Positions 12,600-25,272 of a stretch of 64,000 nucleotides of DNA are shown piece after piece. Made by a program: the position numbers and the translations under genes. Within the stretch, counting starts at the first letter, position 1; every line of letters starts with the position of its first letter. This DNA comes from Sclerotiophoma versabilis (Eukaryota > Ascomycota > Dothideomycetes > Pleosporales > Didymellaceae), in assembly GCA_012274445.1 (NCBI GenBank), contig JAAROD010000094.1:744001-808000 (forward strand), read 5' to 3'. Below the pieces are notes generated by a model. The model was not told the DNA's origin, searched no databases, and worked only from the letters and a program-made list of their open reading frames with translations.

Positions 12600-15500
12600 T
12601 TCTAAAGATAAGTACTACTTTAGGATTCTATACTACTTCTAGTAACTCTAACACGTTATATAACTATATTAATAATAATCTTAATATAGATAAAGAATTA
12701 AATAGAGGTATAACAGTTTCTACGTCTATAAGTATATACCTAGTAGCTAAACCTAAGACCTTTAATAGTACTTATAAGAAACTAGAAGACTAGCTTATTA
12801 AATTTAACCTCTTTATATTCTAGAAAGAGCATATCTCTAAGAAAAAATATATAATACTTATCTCTATATTTATAAAGAATTACGTATTTATATAGATTAA
12901 ACTCTTTATCTAATATTACTATAGAGAAGAAATATCTACTAATATTAATATATAGATTAAAGATTTTAACCTATTTAAAAAATAGATAAACTAAGTATTT
13001 AGAGTATATAACAAACTAACTATTATACGTTATAATATCTAGCGTATTAAGTAAACTATATTAGCTACTAACTATACTACTAAGTTTTAGCAGCTAGCTA
13101 CGTACACTAGCTAGGACAACACTATGTTAACAATAATATTCTAATAAGAATTAAAGCTATAAGTTAAGAAGGAATTAATATAAACTACTATATCTACTAA
13201 TAACTTTAACTCTCTAGTTAATATAGTAATTAATATTAATATTAAGCTATATAAACTATAATAGGAATTGCAGAAGAACTTATAAGCGTAAGTAATAGCT
13301 TATACTACTTACCTACCTCTATGCAACCTATAGTATAATAACCTTAACTAAGAGAACTATAGAGGTAACTACTACTAGCTAAACACTAGATACTATATAT
13401 ATAATAGTACTAGTAGTAGTTACTACAGACTAGAGGCTATAGACCTGTTTAATATTAATAAAGAACTAGAACCTAAATAGAATTAGAAAAATAAGAGTAG
13501 TAACAGGAAGAATAAGTCTAGTATAACTTATTATAGTTATAGTAAGTAAGGCTACTATGCTAAGAATTGTTAATCTAAGAATAAAGTAGTTTAATAGCTT
13601 AAAGTACTTACCTATTAGAATAGAGATACTAGTAATAAATAGAAGGTTCTTACTAATAATATAGAACGTCTTATAAAGAACTCTAAGACTAGATCTAATA
13701 ATAATTATATTATACTATCTAATAAGAATATATAGAATATCTAAAGCTAAGTACTTATACTATACTAAGAGGCAGATAAACAGTAGAAGTATCTGCAGAA
13801 CCTAATAGGATAACTATTAGCTTAGATAGAATAAGTATATAAATAAAGACTAAAAGTGCACAGGTATAAGTAGCCTATAATATCCTAGTAATTACGTAAC
13901 ACTACTAGATAAGTAGTAGATAGAGGTATTATTTACACCTCTAATACTAAAGAGAATTAGTATAATCTAGATATATAAGAGTTTAATAGGTGTATAGACG
14001 CAGAACTAGTATATTAAGAAATCTAAGATAACTACGCTACCTTTTAGAAAAACTATAATTAGATTACTAAGAGTATTAATAAGGAACTATAATAGTTAGC
14101 ACTTTAAACTTATATAGGACAGCAATAGGTTAATAACCTAAGTAAATTTTAACAGAATTAGTAGAAACATAACTTTAATAAACTTAGTACTAGTAACTAT
14201 ACTATAAAACAGAAGCTTAAGTAATAAGTAAAAAATAACTAAAGTAGAAAAAATCCTAACTTTAATAGAAAGCTAGCGTAACTTCTAAACCTATAACTAG
14301 AGTATACCTTAGACTACTAGAATCTAAATTATAGAAAGCTATTATAGATAGTATACGTACATAACGCCTATTATATATATAAATTAGAAAAACTAGAAAA
14401 GAAATAGTTTCTAACTTCTAGTACTATATATAGGAAATAATAGTATAATTATAAGAATAATATATATAAAATATACTTCTAGAATAAGTATTCTAAGCTG
14501 TACTTTCTAGGTATAGATAACTATTAGAAAATTATAAATATATAATTAGTTATTAACAGCTTCTACTATAACTTATATTAGTAGTATTATCTTAACCTAA
14601 ACTATAAGCTATATAAAGGTAGTAAGATTATCTTTAGATTTAGTAATAAAGAGACTTTTTTAGGTAAGTGCTAAAAGAGTACTCTACTAAGTAATTTCTT
14701 AATACTATTAGAGACAGCTTACTTATTAGACTACCTATTAAGTTAAATAGAGTAGTATTATTAGCACTTTTAGACTTAGGAGCACAGGCAAACTATATAT
14801 TCTAGATAATAATATACTAAGTAGGTCTTATACTATATATAAAGGAATATACTTATTTACTCTAAGTAGCTAATAGAGAATTAATACTAGAAGAGCTATA
14901 TATTATATATAAAGTAATAGTAGCCTCTTTAGAGATATAGAGGCACTATAAAGAACTAACTCTAGACGTCTTTATAAAGGCTATATATAATATTATACTA
15001 GAACTTCTCTAGTTATAAAAGTATAATCTAGAGATAGACTAGATATAGAAACAACTTTTATTAAAATAATATAAATATAGTACTAATATATTAAAGCCTA
15101 CGCAGCGCGCGCTGCAGCTAGTAGATAAGAAGAATATTAATAATATCTCTTTAATATATAAGATATGCTAAGATAGAGTAGTTAACTATATAGATAAAGA
15201 AAGCCCTTCTATAATAGTTAAGGAGAGTAAGAGTATATCTTCTAGTATACTAGATATATATAGACAGTACACCTAGATATTTAAAAAAGAGTTATCTATA
15301 AAAGTACTACCTAAGTATTAGCTCTAGAATTATAAGATTAAACTTAAAAAAGAGAAAGAACTACTCTTTAGGCCTATATAATAGTTATCTAAGAAAGAGC
15401 TTAAGATACTATATAAATACATTAAGGAGAACCTTATAAAAAAATTTATTAGAAAATCTAAATCCCTAGTAGAATTCTCTATTCTATTTATACTAAAGAA

Positions 15501-18010
15501 AGATAGTAAGCTAAGGCTTTACATTAACTACTAGAAGTTAAATAACATTACTATTAAGAATTATTATCTACTACCTAATATATCTAAGTTATAGAACTAG
15601 TTATTAGAAGTAAAGTTCTTTACTATACTTAACTTACGTAGAGTGCACAACTTTATATATATAAAAAAAGGTAAAGAATAGAAGATAGTATTTAGAACCT
15701 ATTATAGTTATTATAAGTATATAGCTATACTATTTAGGCTTACTAATATACTAGTAGTATATTAGGTATTAATTAATAATATACTATAAGTATACCTAGA
15801 TATTATAGTAGTAGTATATCTTAATAATATCCTAGTATATAGTAAGATACTAGAAGAATATAAGGTCTATATATAATAAGTATTAGAATACTTAGTAATA
15901 GTAGACCCTAGGCTAAAGCTAGAGAAGTATAAATAGTATAAAGAAGAAGTTAAGTTCCTTAGCTATGTTATAGGAAGATATAGAGTTAAAATAAGTAAAA
16001 GGAAAATCTAGGTTATAAAGAATTAGCTAATACCTACTATAGTTAAGAGAATTTAAGAGTTTCTTAGGTTTATTAACTTTAACTAATACTTTATTAAAGA
16101 CTACTCTATAAAGGCCTTACTACTTATAAGACTTATATAGAAGAATATACTCTTTAAGTAGAAATAAGTATAAGAGAATACTTTCTAATTACTTAAGTAA
16201 GTATATATAGAGCCTTCTATACTAATTATATTTAGAAGTAGTAAACCTACGCACCTTAAGATAGATACCTTAGATTTAGTATTAGAAGTATATATTACTT
16301 AAGAATAAGACAGTTAATAGTACCTAATTACCTACTACTCTAGAAAGCTTATAGTACTAGAAGAATATTATAATATATATAATAAAGAGCTTATAGCTAT
16401 TATTAATATATTATAATATTAGAGAGTATATATAGAAAGCTGCTTAGAACTTACTATCTATATAGATTATAAGAACTTAGTATATTTTACTACTACTAAG
16501 GTTCTAAACTAATAGTAAGTACGCTAGTTAGAAATACCTAGTTAGTATAAGTTTAAGATCCTATATACGCTAGGAAAAGAAAATAGTAGAGTAGACGTGC
16601 TTAGCTAATACTATAACCTTATAGGTAAAAAGATAATTAATAAGTTAACTATTCTTAGAGTTAATAAAGATAGGTCTTTAGAGCTAATATAGCAGCTTAA
16701 CCTAGTAATATAAGTTTAGTAGAAATAACGCATTCTAGAGTAAGTACTAGAGAAACTTTAAAAGAAAGTTATCTTAAGATATTATAATAATATGCTATAT
16801 AAACACTTTAGTATTACTTATACTATAGAACTTATTAAGTAATATTATAAGTTTTCTAATATAAAGAATAAGGTTACTAAGTTTATTAAGAACTATATAT
16901 AGTGCTTATAGAATAAGTATAGTATATATACTAAGTATAGAAAAGTATAAGTAATAGAGCTACTATTAGCACTATAGATAAATATTATAATAGATTTTAT
17001 TATATAGCTACTACCCTCTATAGACCCTATTATAGAATATTCTTATAACTTAATCTTTATTATAGTAGATTAATTTATAAAGTATACTAAAATAATACTA
17101 TTTAGACATAGTTATACTATATAATAGTTAGGTATAGTATTTATTAATTAGATTATTTATTACTATAGAATACCTAAGTTAATTATTAGTAATAGAGATA
17201 AGCTTTTTATATTAAACTACTAGACTATAATACTTACTATATTAGGTACTAAGAAAAAGCTATTTATAGCCTATTATCTGCAGACAGATAGATAAATAAA
17301 AAGAATAAATTAAACTATAGAAATATACCTTTAGATCTATAGTAACTAGAAATAAGATAACTAGGTTTTACTACTACCTATAGTATAAATTATATATAAT
17401 AATAAGTTATTAGAAGTAATAGGTATAATACTATTCTTTATAAACTATAGAAGATACCTAAATCTCTTTACTTAATCTCTTAATTACTCTATCTAGACAG
17501 AATTAGTAATAGCTTTAGCAGTTAAACTAAAGAAAGTATATTAGAAATTACTTAAAAACATTATATAAGCTTAGGAATAAGCTATTTTATATATTAACTA
17601 GAAATAAAAAAAAAGTACCTTACCTAAAAGAAAGAGATAAGGTCTATCTTCTTATAAAAAATCTTAGAATATAAAGAGTAATAAAAAAACTAGATAAGGT
17701 TAAAGTTAGACTATTTTTTATTTCTAAGCAAGTTAGCCTAGTTAACTATTAACTTAAGCTACCTAAGGATGTAAAGATCTATCTAGTATTCTATATCTTA
17801 CTATAAGAACCTACTAACCTAAGAATACTAATCTAGAAAGACTTCTACTACTAAGCTAATAGTAACAATAAGTAGGAAGTTAAAAAAATAGTAATATATT
17901 AGAGAACTAAGAAAGATATTTAATACCTAGTTAAGTAGTTAGAATACCTAAAATTAGAAAATATATAAGAACCTCTAATATACCTTATAAACTACTACTA
18001 ATTAGTATAG
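12600..18010 (+). pseudogene. Gypsy-2 gag-pol, inactivated by RIP
   Basis: A gag nucleocapsid knuckle lies at about 13526-13571. Of the Cys-Cys-His-Cys ligands only the last Cys survives; the others now read Tyr, as TGY to TAY and CAY to TAY changes would give. The protease active site at about 14761 reads LALLDLGAQANYI, with Leu where Ser of DSG is expected. Reverse transcriptase is at about 15460-16080 (LFILKKDSKLRLYIN; YLNN for YLDD), RNase H at about 16220-16520, and integrase core at about 16960-17400. The chromodomain is at about 17875-18000 (IVIY.RTKKDI.YLVK, then LEYLKLENI.EP). Each catalytic change fits C-to-T or G-to-A, so the enzyme could not work even with the stops suppressed. 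Confidence 0.85.
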
Positions 18011-18829
18011 AGGTATTATAATTTATAATAGACTTCTTAATAAGCCTAAGAGTAGCCTAGGTTATAGGTAAGGCACATATACCTATTAATACTACTAGAT
18101 AATCTATATTCTTAGTAAGATCTAGTTCTTTTAATTTAGCTATCTTATTTACTATACACAGCGCCTTTTACTGTATGTAATTCTTACTCTATTTTAGAAT
18201 CTTTTTATTTTATAACAACTGCGTAATAATAGTTACTAATAAAGTCTTATCTTCTTCTACCTTCTTTTTATACTCTTTATAAGTATAATCTAGTAACTTT
18301 TATAATATATTAATATAAGGCTTTCTAGCCTTTATATACTTAGTTTACTTTAGATACTTTATAGTATTTAGTAAAATATAGTACTTATAGCCTTTAAAGA
18401 AATAATAGTTATAGAGAACTTTAGTAAAAGTATTAGCTTAGTAAATTTCTAGACTATATTAAAGATTATTAGTATAAGAAAATATCTTAATATACTAGTT
18501 ACTAAATATAGAAATAAACCTAGTTTTATATAAGCCTAGATTCTAGTTATATAGTTTAAGAATAAACCTAAAGAAAAAGAAGAATAGTATAATAATTCTA
18601 TATAGATAAAGTAGTATATTAATTAAGTAGCTAACTAGAGCTCTTATCTATAAGCTAAGAGTAGAGTTAAAAAAGACCTCTCTTTATATAGTTACGTAAT
18701 ACACTTATTAATAAGTATAATATATTTAATATACTTATTAATAAGTATTATATATTATTACTTATTAATATATAATACTATATATTTTATTAGACTAACT
18801 TTAGTTACTTATTAATATATATTATCTTT

Positions 18830-18996
18830 TAGTAAGTATATAGTATATAGAAACACTACTCTTATAGTATTATATTTAACCTTATTAATTAAGTTTATCT
18901 TTAGAATCTAAATTTAACTCTTAAGCTAGATAGTCTACTCTATACTACTTATTATTAACCTTTATTATTATAGTGTTTTACTAGGTAATAACTCTA
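18830..18996 (+). repeat. Gypsy-2 right LTR
   Basis: Partner of 12331-12499. The shared core includes CTCTTAAGCTAGATAGTC and, near the end, GTGTTTTACTAGGTAATAAC. Confidence 0.82.
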
Positions 18997-19001
18997 CCTA
19001 A
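18997..19001. repeat. target-site duplication of Gypsy-2, right copy
   Basis: CCTAA immediately after the right LTR, identical to 12326-12330. Confidence 0.75.
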
Positions 19002-19465
19002 TCTACTATATACTATTTATACCTAAGAACTAATAGAACTAGTACTTATAGTCTTTAACTAAAGTATAACCTTAATAGAAGCTATAGTATATAAATAAGT
19101 TCTAGAATAGGTATATATAGCTATTAATATACTATAGCTACTAGAAGGTCTAGTACTTAGTAACTCTTTATACTAAGAATAGTATATACTTAAATAAGAG
19201 TTAGTATTAGACTCTAGCTATATCTAGGCTCTAATAGAGCTAGAATAATAATATAAGTACTATTCTAGCCTATCTACTTATAGAAGTAAATATTCTATAC
19301 CTTTTAGAGGTAGTCTTAGCTTAGTAGGCTAGAGCTAGGTTCTAATATTTATAGTATTTTACTAGGTAATAACCTAACCTCTTATAGACTCTTCTATACT
19401 AGTACTCTTCTTTAAAAACTAATATAAATAGTACTTATAAGCTTTACTTAAAAGTAGAACTTTAA
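19002..19465 (+). repeat. pieces related to the Gypsy-2 leader/gag start
   Basis: The stretch around 19030-19085 resembles 12535-12600 of Gypsy-2 (both carry AAGAACTAAT then AGTACTTATA). A second, closer piece at about 19345-19465 repeats the LTR end plus leader (TTTACTAGGTAATAAC, then TATAAATAGTACTTATAAGC). They look like truncated copies of a related family lying next to the intact-length element. Confidence 0.55.
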
Positions 19466-20199
19466 TAAAAACCTTATAAATAGCTATAGTATATTATAAA
19501 AAAAGCTTTATATCTTTTTTAAGAGCTTAGACTATAACCTATATCTAAGCTTCTTTTAATATATCTAGCTAGTACTATTATTAAGATATTAGTAGAGAAG
19601 TAGTATTTTAGTATAGTCTTAGTAAGAGTATATAGCTTATATATATATATAGCTTACCTATAAGGTACGTTAATACTTTAATTATTAGTAAGTTTCTATT
19701 ATTTAGGTTTCTATTCTAGCTTTAGATTATAAAGCTGTATAAGTATACTGTTAATTCTTAATATAGCTGTTAAGTTACTATATATTAAAATAGAGGTATT
19801 AATAGGTAGAACTATATATTAGTTAAATCTATATATTAGGTATATAGATATAGTACTATACCTATACATCTTATAGGCTAGGTTAGTAAATAGGCTTCTC
19901 TACTACCTATTATAGCCTACTAATAGTAAGATTATTAAGCTATATATAGTTAATAAAATAATATAATTTTTTTATAAAATACTTTATAGACTTATATAAT
20001 AGATTATCTTATATAAATCTACTAAGTAAAGTAATCTTATAGCTATAGCTATTATATATAGATAGAAAGGCTAAAGAATACTAGTTAGTAATAGAATAAA
20101 TATATATAGTAGTACTACTATATTTCTTAGTTAAATTTAACTATAGCTACTATAAAGCCTTATACTTACCTATTTAAGGTAATTATATAGCTTTAGTAG
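19466..20199. other. RIP-degraded DNA without recognisable element
   Basis: AT-rich sequence between the Gypsy-related pieces and the pogo transposase tail. One end of the pogo element should lie in it, but I could not identify its inverted repeat. Confidence 0.35.
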
Positions 20200-20721
20200 T
20201 ATTATAGGCTTACTTTTAATATTTTTTCTTAGCTTTATATTTAGCTACTTTAGTAGCCTTTATAGCCTTAATTCTTTTATACTCTTTTTTCTCTCTTACC
20301 TATTTCTTATACTATTATTACTTTTACTTTTCTTAAAGAAGCTTCTAGTTATATTATAGCTTATACTAAGAAGCCTTTTTAGCCTCTACTTATTCTTAGT
20401 AGGCTTTATTAGTAGTATTACGTATATTAGGTTTCTTCTTTAACTTAGAAGTTTACTACTTAGCTTTTCTATACTACTTAAGATTATAAGTATATAATAG
20501 CAATACTTTCTTTTTATTTTTTACCTTCTTCTTTTCTATAAAAGCCTTTTTTATACTATTTAGCTTATACTATATAAGCTCTAATTATATATAAAGCTAC
20601 TAAAAAATCTATTTTAGTGCTCTAAGCTTATTACTACTATTTTACTTTATAGTACTCTATAATAATAACTTTACTTTTATTTAATTTAGCTCTTTTAGTA
20701 TAGCTAAAGGTCTAGTTTATA
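20200..20721 (-). pseudogene. Fot1/pogo transposase, C-terminal piece
   Basis: On the minus strand, reading through RIP stops, this gives the basic coiled C-terminal tail typical of Fot1/pogo transposases: KAFIEKKKVKNKKKVLLL, then YRKAK, then a long Lys/Glu-rich helix ending about 20210. The N-terminal and catalytic part lies on the same strand at 27088-28160. The hAT element at 20722-27079 separates them. When the hAT and one copy of the 8-bp duplication are left out, the frame is continuous, with PIIIPLI on one side and PLAILKEL on the other. Confidence 0.72.
20714..20721. repeat. 8-bp target-site duplication of hAT, left copy
   Basis: AGTTTATA, identical to 27080-27087 on the other side of the element. 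Eight bp is the hallmark duplication length of hAT transposons. Confidence 0.9.
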
Positions 20722-20737
20722 TAGGCTAGTAAATAGG
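20722..20737 (+). repeat. hAT terminal inverted repeat, left
   Basis: TAGGCTAGTAAATAGG, the exact reverse complement of 27064-27079. Confidence 0.9.
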
Positions 20738-20754
20738 TTTAGAGTACTTAATAT

Positions 20755-20945
20755 TAGGTTAAAGTTAGGTTAGAGTTATATAGGCTATAGGTATAGGTTA
20801 GGTTAGAGTACCTCTAGCGTAAGTATAGGTTAGGTAGAGGTAGCACTAGCATAGGTAGGGGTTAGGTAGGGGTACCTACTAGCGTAGGTATAGGTTAGGT
20901 AGAGTTAGGTAGAGGTTAGGTTTAGAGTACCTAGGCCCTATTTAT
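20755..20945 (+). repeat. hAT subterminal repeat cluster, left
   Basis: Roughly eight copies of GGTTAGG(T) mixed with copies of a longer unit containing TAGCACTAGCATAGGTAGG-like sequence. The same units recur inverted at 26905-27063. Subterminal motif clusters are known transposase-binding sites in hAT elements such as Ac. Confidence 0.75.
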
Positions 20946-21599
20946 CTACTTTTAATATTGTCTACAGATGTCTACAGAGAAGACACTAGTATAAGGCCTA
21001 CTAGTACGCTTATATATTCTCTTACTAGTTCTGCTGTTTCTGCTAGTACTAGTGCTCTTCTTCCTATTATCTAGCCTTCTTTTTATATTCTAGCTAGATC
21101 TTATACACCTCTATGCTATTATCTATAAGTAACTTTATAAACTAAGAGTATTATAAGGCTTTCTTAGTAGTATTATACTTTTTAAGATTATATATAAATA
21201 TATATCTAAGAAGGTTAAGAAACTACTTATTAAAGTCTATATAGCCTAGTATTATTTCCTGTATAGTAATAGAGAAGGTTATTATATATAAGATAAGATT
21301 ATATATAGGTAATTTATAAGCTTCTAGTTACACTATTTATTATAGCTATTCATAATAGTATAGAATTATTAAAATATATAGGCCTTTATCTTACTTATAT
21401 AGAGTTTTTATAAGTAGGTGTAACTAAAGCGCGTAGTATTATAGGAGGTACTAGTAGCTTATCTCTAGTATCCTCTTTAGTCTTATTTCTACTATTAAAA
21501 TTACTACTAGCTAGAAGCTCTAATAGATTATCTACCTTATTAGTAGGTAATAGTTCCTCCTCTTAAGATTAACTCTAATATATTAAATTCTTAAGAATT

Positions 21600-23950
21600 A
21601 TTATTTTTTAGGTTGTTTAAGCTAAAAGCCTATACCTTCTATCTCTAATAACATCTTAGGTAGTATTAAATACTTACTCTATACCTACTTAAGTAATAGG
21701 TACTACTAGAATATTCTTTATAACTTAAGTAAGCTAGAGAAAGAAAGCTTAGTTAGTATACTACTACTTAAGTAGATTAAAGCCTTCTCTATTAATATAG
21801 AGCGTACTTAGGTAAGATTTACCTTCTCTGTAGGTTTACTCTCTTTTATAGCTAGACTTAAATATAGCTAAGCTTTAGCTAAATATTAAAAAGCTACTGT
21901 TTAGTAATAGGTTAGATATAAGAGGTTTTTAGAACTATTTAGTTTCTAGAGTAGGCCTTAGTATAGATTAGAGAACTTAACTTTAGTCTCTTAGTTCTAC
22001 TTTATTATATTAATTAAGGTAATCTAGAAACTACTATTAGTATATATACTTATCTTAAGCATCCTAAGTAGAGTTCTATAGAAGAGGTAAGCATTTAGCT
22101 ATAATAAGTAACTGTAATAAATACTTTATATATAGTAAGCTTTTAAGTTAGATCTAAGATTATTATATAATTAAACAGAAATCTCTGTTTATTCCCTGTT
22201 TAAGAATAGTACTTTCTTAGCTTATCCTAGCCCTTAGATGTAGCTGCTCTAATAATATCTAGCTACTTAGTATTATCTATATAGTTAACGTCCTTACCTA
22301 GCTCTTTAGTTATATTATCTAGAAAGTTAAAAAGTTAATTATATATAAGCTAGATATATAGAATCTAAGAATTTAAATTCTTACTTAGTAAGATAGTAGT
22401 ATTCTTAAAATTCTTAAGTATTTTAGTAATTACTTATAAGTGCTACTACTTAATTACTTCTAGTTAAAGCTTCTAAAGGTTCTTATAATCTGCCTCTAAT
22501 ATTTTACTACTAGTTAATAGAGTATACCTATAACTAGCTAGTTTTTAGCTAATTTCCTCTTATAGCTATTTATTAATATAGAGTTAGAGCTTAACTATAC
22601 GCTTATATATATTATATATAGAGTTCTATTATATCTTTATATCTCTTATTACTAATAGCCTTTAGTTTAGTAGTAAATTATATTAGGTTATAAGAAACCT
22701 CTTAAATTATTATAGTAAATAATTAATAGTAATATATATTACCTAGAGCTGTATAGTATTAGTGCGTAATAAATAACTATAATCAAAACTAACTTACTTT
22801 ATATAAGAAGTTTAGAATAGTTATATTAGTTTTAATTTCTTAAATATATTACTACTATAATATCTCCTCTTATTCTAGTACTAGTAAAGCTACTAGCTTT
22901 AAGTAAAAGATAATATCTTATAATATAAGATTTATTATATAAGCTAGGCAGAGTATTATACTTTTATAGGAGCTCTAGGTATAGGCCTATTTCTAAAGTG
23001 CTTTCTTAAGGTACTATAATAAAGTACTATTATTACTAGTATTATTATATATAATTACTAGTAGCTTTTTAGTAACCTTATTAGATATAAGTACTTATAG
23101 TACTTCTTTTTCTATAGTAGATACTGTGTACTTTCTACAAAGTAGGATAAAATCTAGTAGTACTTCTCTTAGCTGCTAGTTACTATTAATATAGTATCTC
23201 TTTATAGCTAGAAAGCTAAGATAATTAGTAGCTGTCTAGCTATCTAGTATAATAGATACTTTAGTATTATTTTTAAGGTTACTAAAGAGTACTGCCTTAG
23301 CTATATTAAACTAGTGCTAGAAAAACTAGCTAAATTTATAATAGCTAGTTAATATAGTATTTAGTCTTAGAAACTAGATAAAGTGTTAGAAGAAAGGCTG
23401 CTTAACTGTCTAGAAGGACTAGTTATTATTAATAACTAGCTAGACTAGTTCTCTTTTAAAGGTAGGTGTAGAGTAGAGTACTATTAGGTTATTTTTTAGC
23501 TGCTTAGTGTTCTCTAAGAGAGAAGGCTAATTATAAATAGAAGCTTTTATCTTTAAATAGGCCTAACTTTTTAGGTAGTTAAGAAGGTATTTTATACCTA
23601 TTAATATAACAGCTAGGTACTAGAGTATATAGCTATAATTAAGGTAATATACGTATAAATAGCTAGTAATAGCATATAAGGCCTCTCTAAATTAAGTCTA
23701 TACTTAGCCTATATAGGTAGGTAAATTCTATTATAAATTAATTAATTTAGGGTCTCTACTCTAGGGCCTAGCACCCTACTATATATCCTATTCTACTAAT
23801 TTAGCTTTACTCTTATTAGTAGTAGAAAGAACTAGTTATAGTTGTTTAAGTAGTAGGATATAGGTCTATATCCCCCCTTTAACTATTTATAAAGTAACTA
23901 GCTTAAGGTCCTTAAGACTAGCAGGAAGATTAGGTAGAAAAGTAACCTTA
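21600..23950 (-). pseudogene. hAT-family transposase, RIP-degraded
   Basis: The minus strand read through stops gives the catalytic core of a hAT (RNase H-like) transposase. It includes KVSIILDSQTATNYLSFLAI at about 23208-23290, then REVLLDFILL, then EVLQVLISNKVT followed by LLVIIYNNTSNNSTLL, where a D in the usual ADNASNN motif reads Y. The preceding segment (FKRELVQLVINNNQSF, FFQHFIQFLR) matches the family's N-terminal fold. The C-terminal dimerisation part continues towards 21600 but is less clear, so both ends are approximate. Most stops are TAA/TAG where Gln or Trp belongs, as RIP produces. Confidence 0.8.
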
Positions 23951-24364
23951 GTAGCTTTATAGAGTTCTATTAGTATAATAAAAGACTATAATAAAAGGCT
24001 ATTATATCTAGAGTGCTAGACTATAAAGTAAAGTAATATATATTAATAAAAGAGCAGCTACCTAGAACAGCTGTAGCTGCCCCTACAGAGTAGAGGTAAT
24101 AGAAGGTATAATAAGAAGGTAGAAGAGTCTATAATATACTTATGTATATAATAAATAAGTATAATAATAAGAAGTAAGTAGAAAGATATTTAAGACTCTA
24201 TATACCTATAAATACATCTTATATATATAAAGAGGAGAAAGAGAAGTAAAGTAGATATTTTAGGTTAGCTAAATTGTTTTTATTATACTAGTAAAGGATT
24301 AGGTTTTATATAAAGTTACTTTTAATTACAACTATAAGGTAATTAGCTCTAGATAAGAACTAAG

Positions 24365-25272
24365 CTACTAGTTATTATTACTAGTAAGATCTATAACGTT
24401 ATAATCTAAGAAACCTTTAAAATCTATCTCTCTCTTCTTATTATTATCTAAGGTAGTAGCTAATTCCTCTGTAAACTACTTATCTGTCTTATACTTATCT
24501 AGCTTTAACTAGTAATAAGCCTCTAGCTTAAGACTATTATCCTTAATTTTCTCTTTATACTTATTACTATTAAAGCCTTTAATAAAAGGCCTATTACTAT
24601 AAAGCTTAAGTTCTTCTTTATTAAAGGTATCTAAGATAGATAGAGGCTCTACTTACCTAGTATAGTTAGCAGATGTATATAATAAAAGGCTATAATAACT
24701 TACTACTAGTTTATATTAGTAACTAGAGCTAGCTTATTAGGTAACAGCTTATTACAGAACTTTTCCTACTTCTCTTTTTCCACTTTACTCTTAAAGCTAT
24801 TTATATTAAGCTTTTAGAGGCTATCTATATACTTATAGCAGAGAATCTTCTTATATATACTACTAAGGCTATAGATTTACTAAGCTGCACAGCTAGTACT
24901 AGCTTTTAAAGTACTAGTATCCTCTAGAGCGTTACTAAGCTTACCTAGAGTAGCCTAATACCTTCTTATATTAATCTTATAGTTAATATTATTCTATTTC
25001 TTATAAACAGCTACTAGCTTAGTCTCTAACTACTTAGCTATAGTAGGTTAGTATAAACCTATAATAATTAAATATAATAACTAACTACTCTTATTAGTAG
25101 AAAAGCGTTTCTTAGTAAGGTTCTTCTCTACTACTTAAAGTATAGCCTTCTTTATAACGTCTGTTATAGCTATATAATTTAGTAAGGCCTTAAGTTTTTT
25201 TTTTAGCTAATATTTAGTAGTATAATTAGCATTTCTAGTACTCTTAATTACTTATTCTTTTTTATTACGCAT
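24365..25272 (-). pseudogene. second ORF of the hAT element, unknown function
   Basis: It starts MRNKKE at 25272 on the minus strand and reads, through a few TAA/TAG codons, as a Lys/Glu/Asn-rich protein of about 300 residues ending FLDYNVIDLTSNNN near 24368. Segments include STRNANYTTKYQLKKKLKAL and KLEAYY.LKLDKYKTDK. It has fewer stops per length than the neighbouring sequence and good protein character. No domain is recognised. It could be an accessory DNA-binding protein of the element, a 5' exon of the transposase, or a captured gene. Confidence 0.5.

Larger units (their letters stand above)
12331..18996 (+). mobile_element. Gypsy-2, complete RIP-killed chromovirus LTR retrotransposon
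   Basis: A 6666-bp element bounded by two similar LTRs (169 and 167 bp) and flanked by the 5-bp duplication CCTAA. The LTRs begin TAGTAAGTATATAG and end AACTCTA, i.e. TG...CA ends after RIP. The order gag, protease, reverse transcriptase, RNase H, integrase, chromodomain reads on the plus strand through numerous RIP stops. About 0.8 kb of degraded sequence without a recognised domain lies between the chromodomain and the right LTR. Relation to Gypsy-1: same superfamily and chromodomain architecture, but clearly different sequence in RT, so a different family. Confidence 0.88.
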
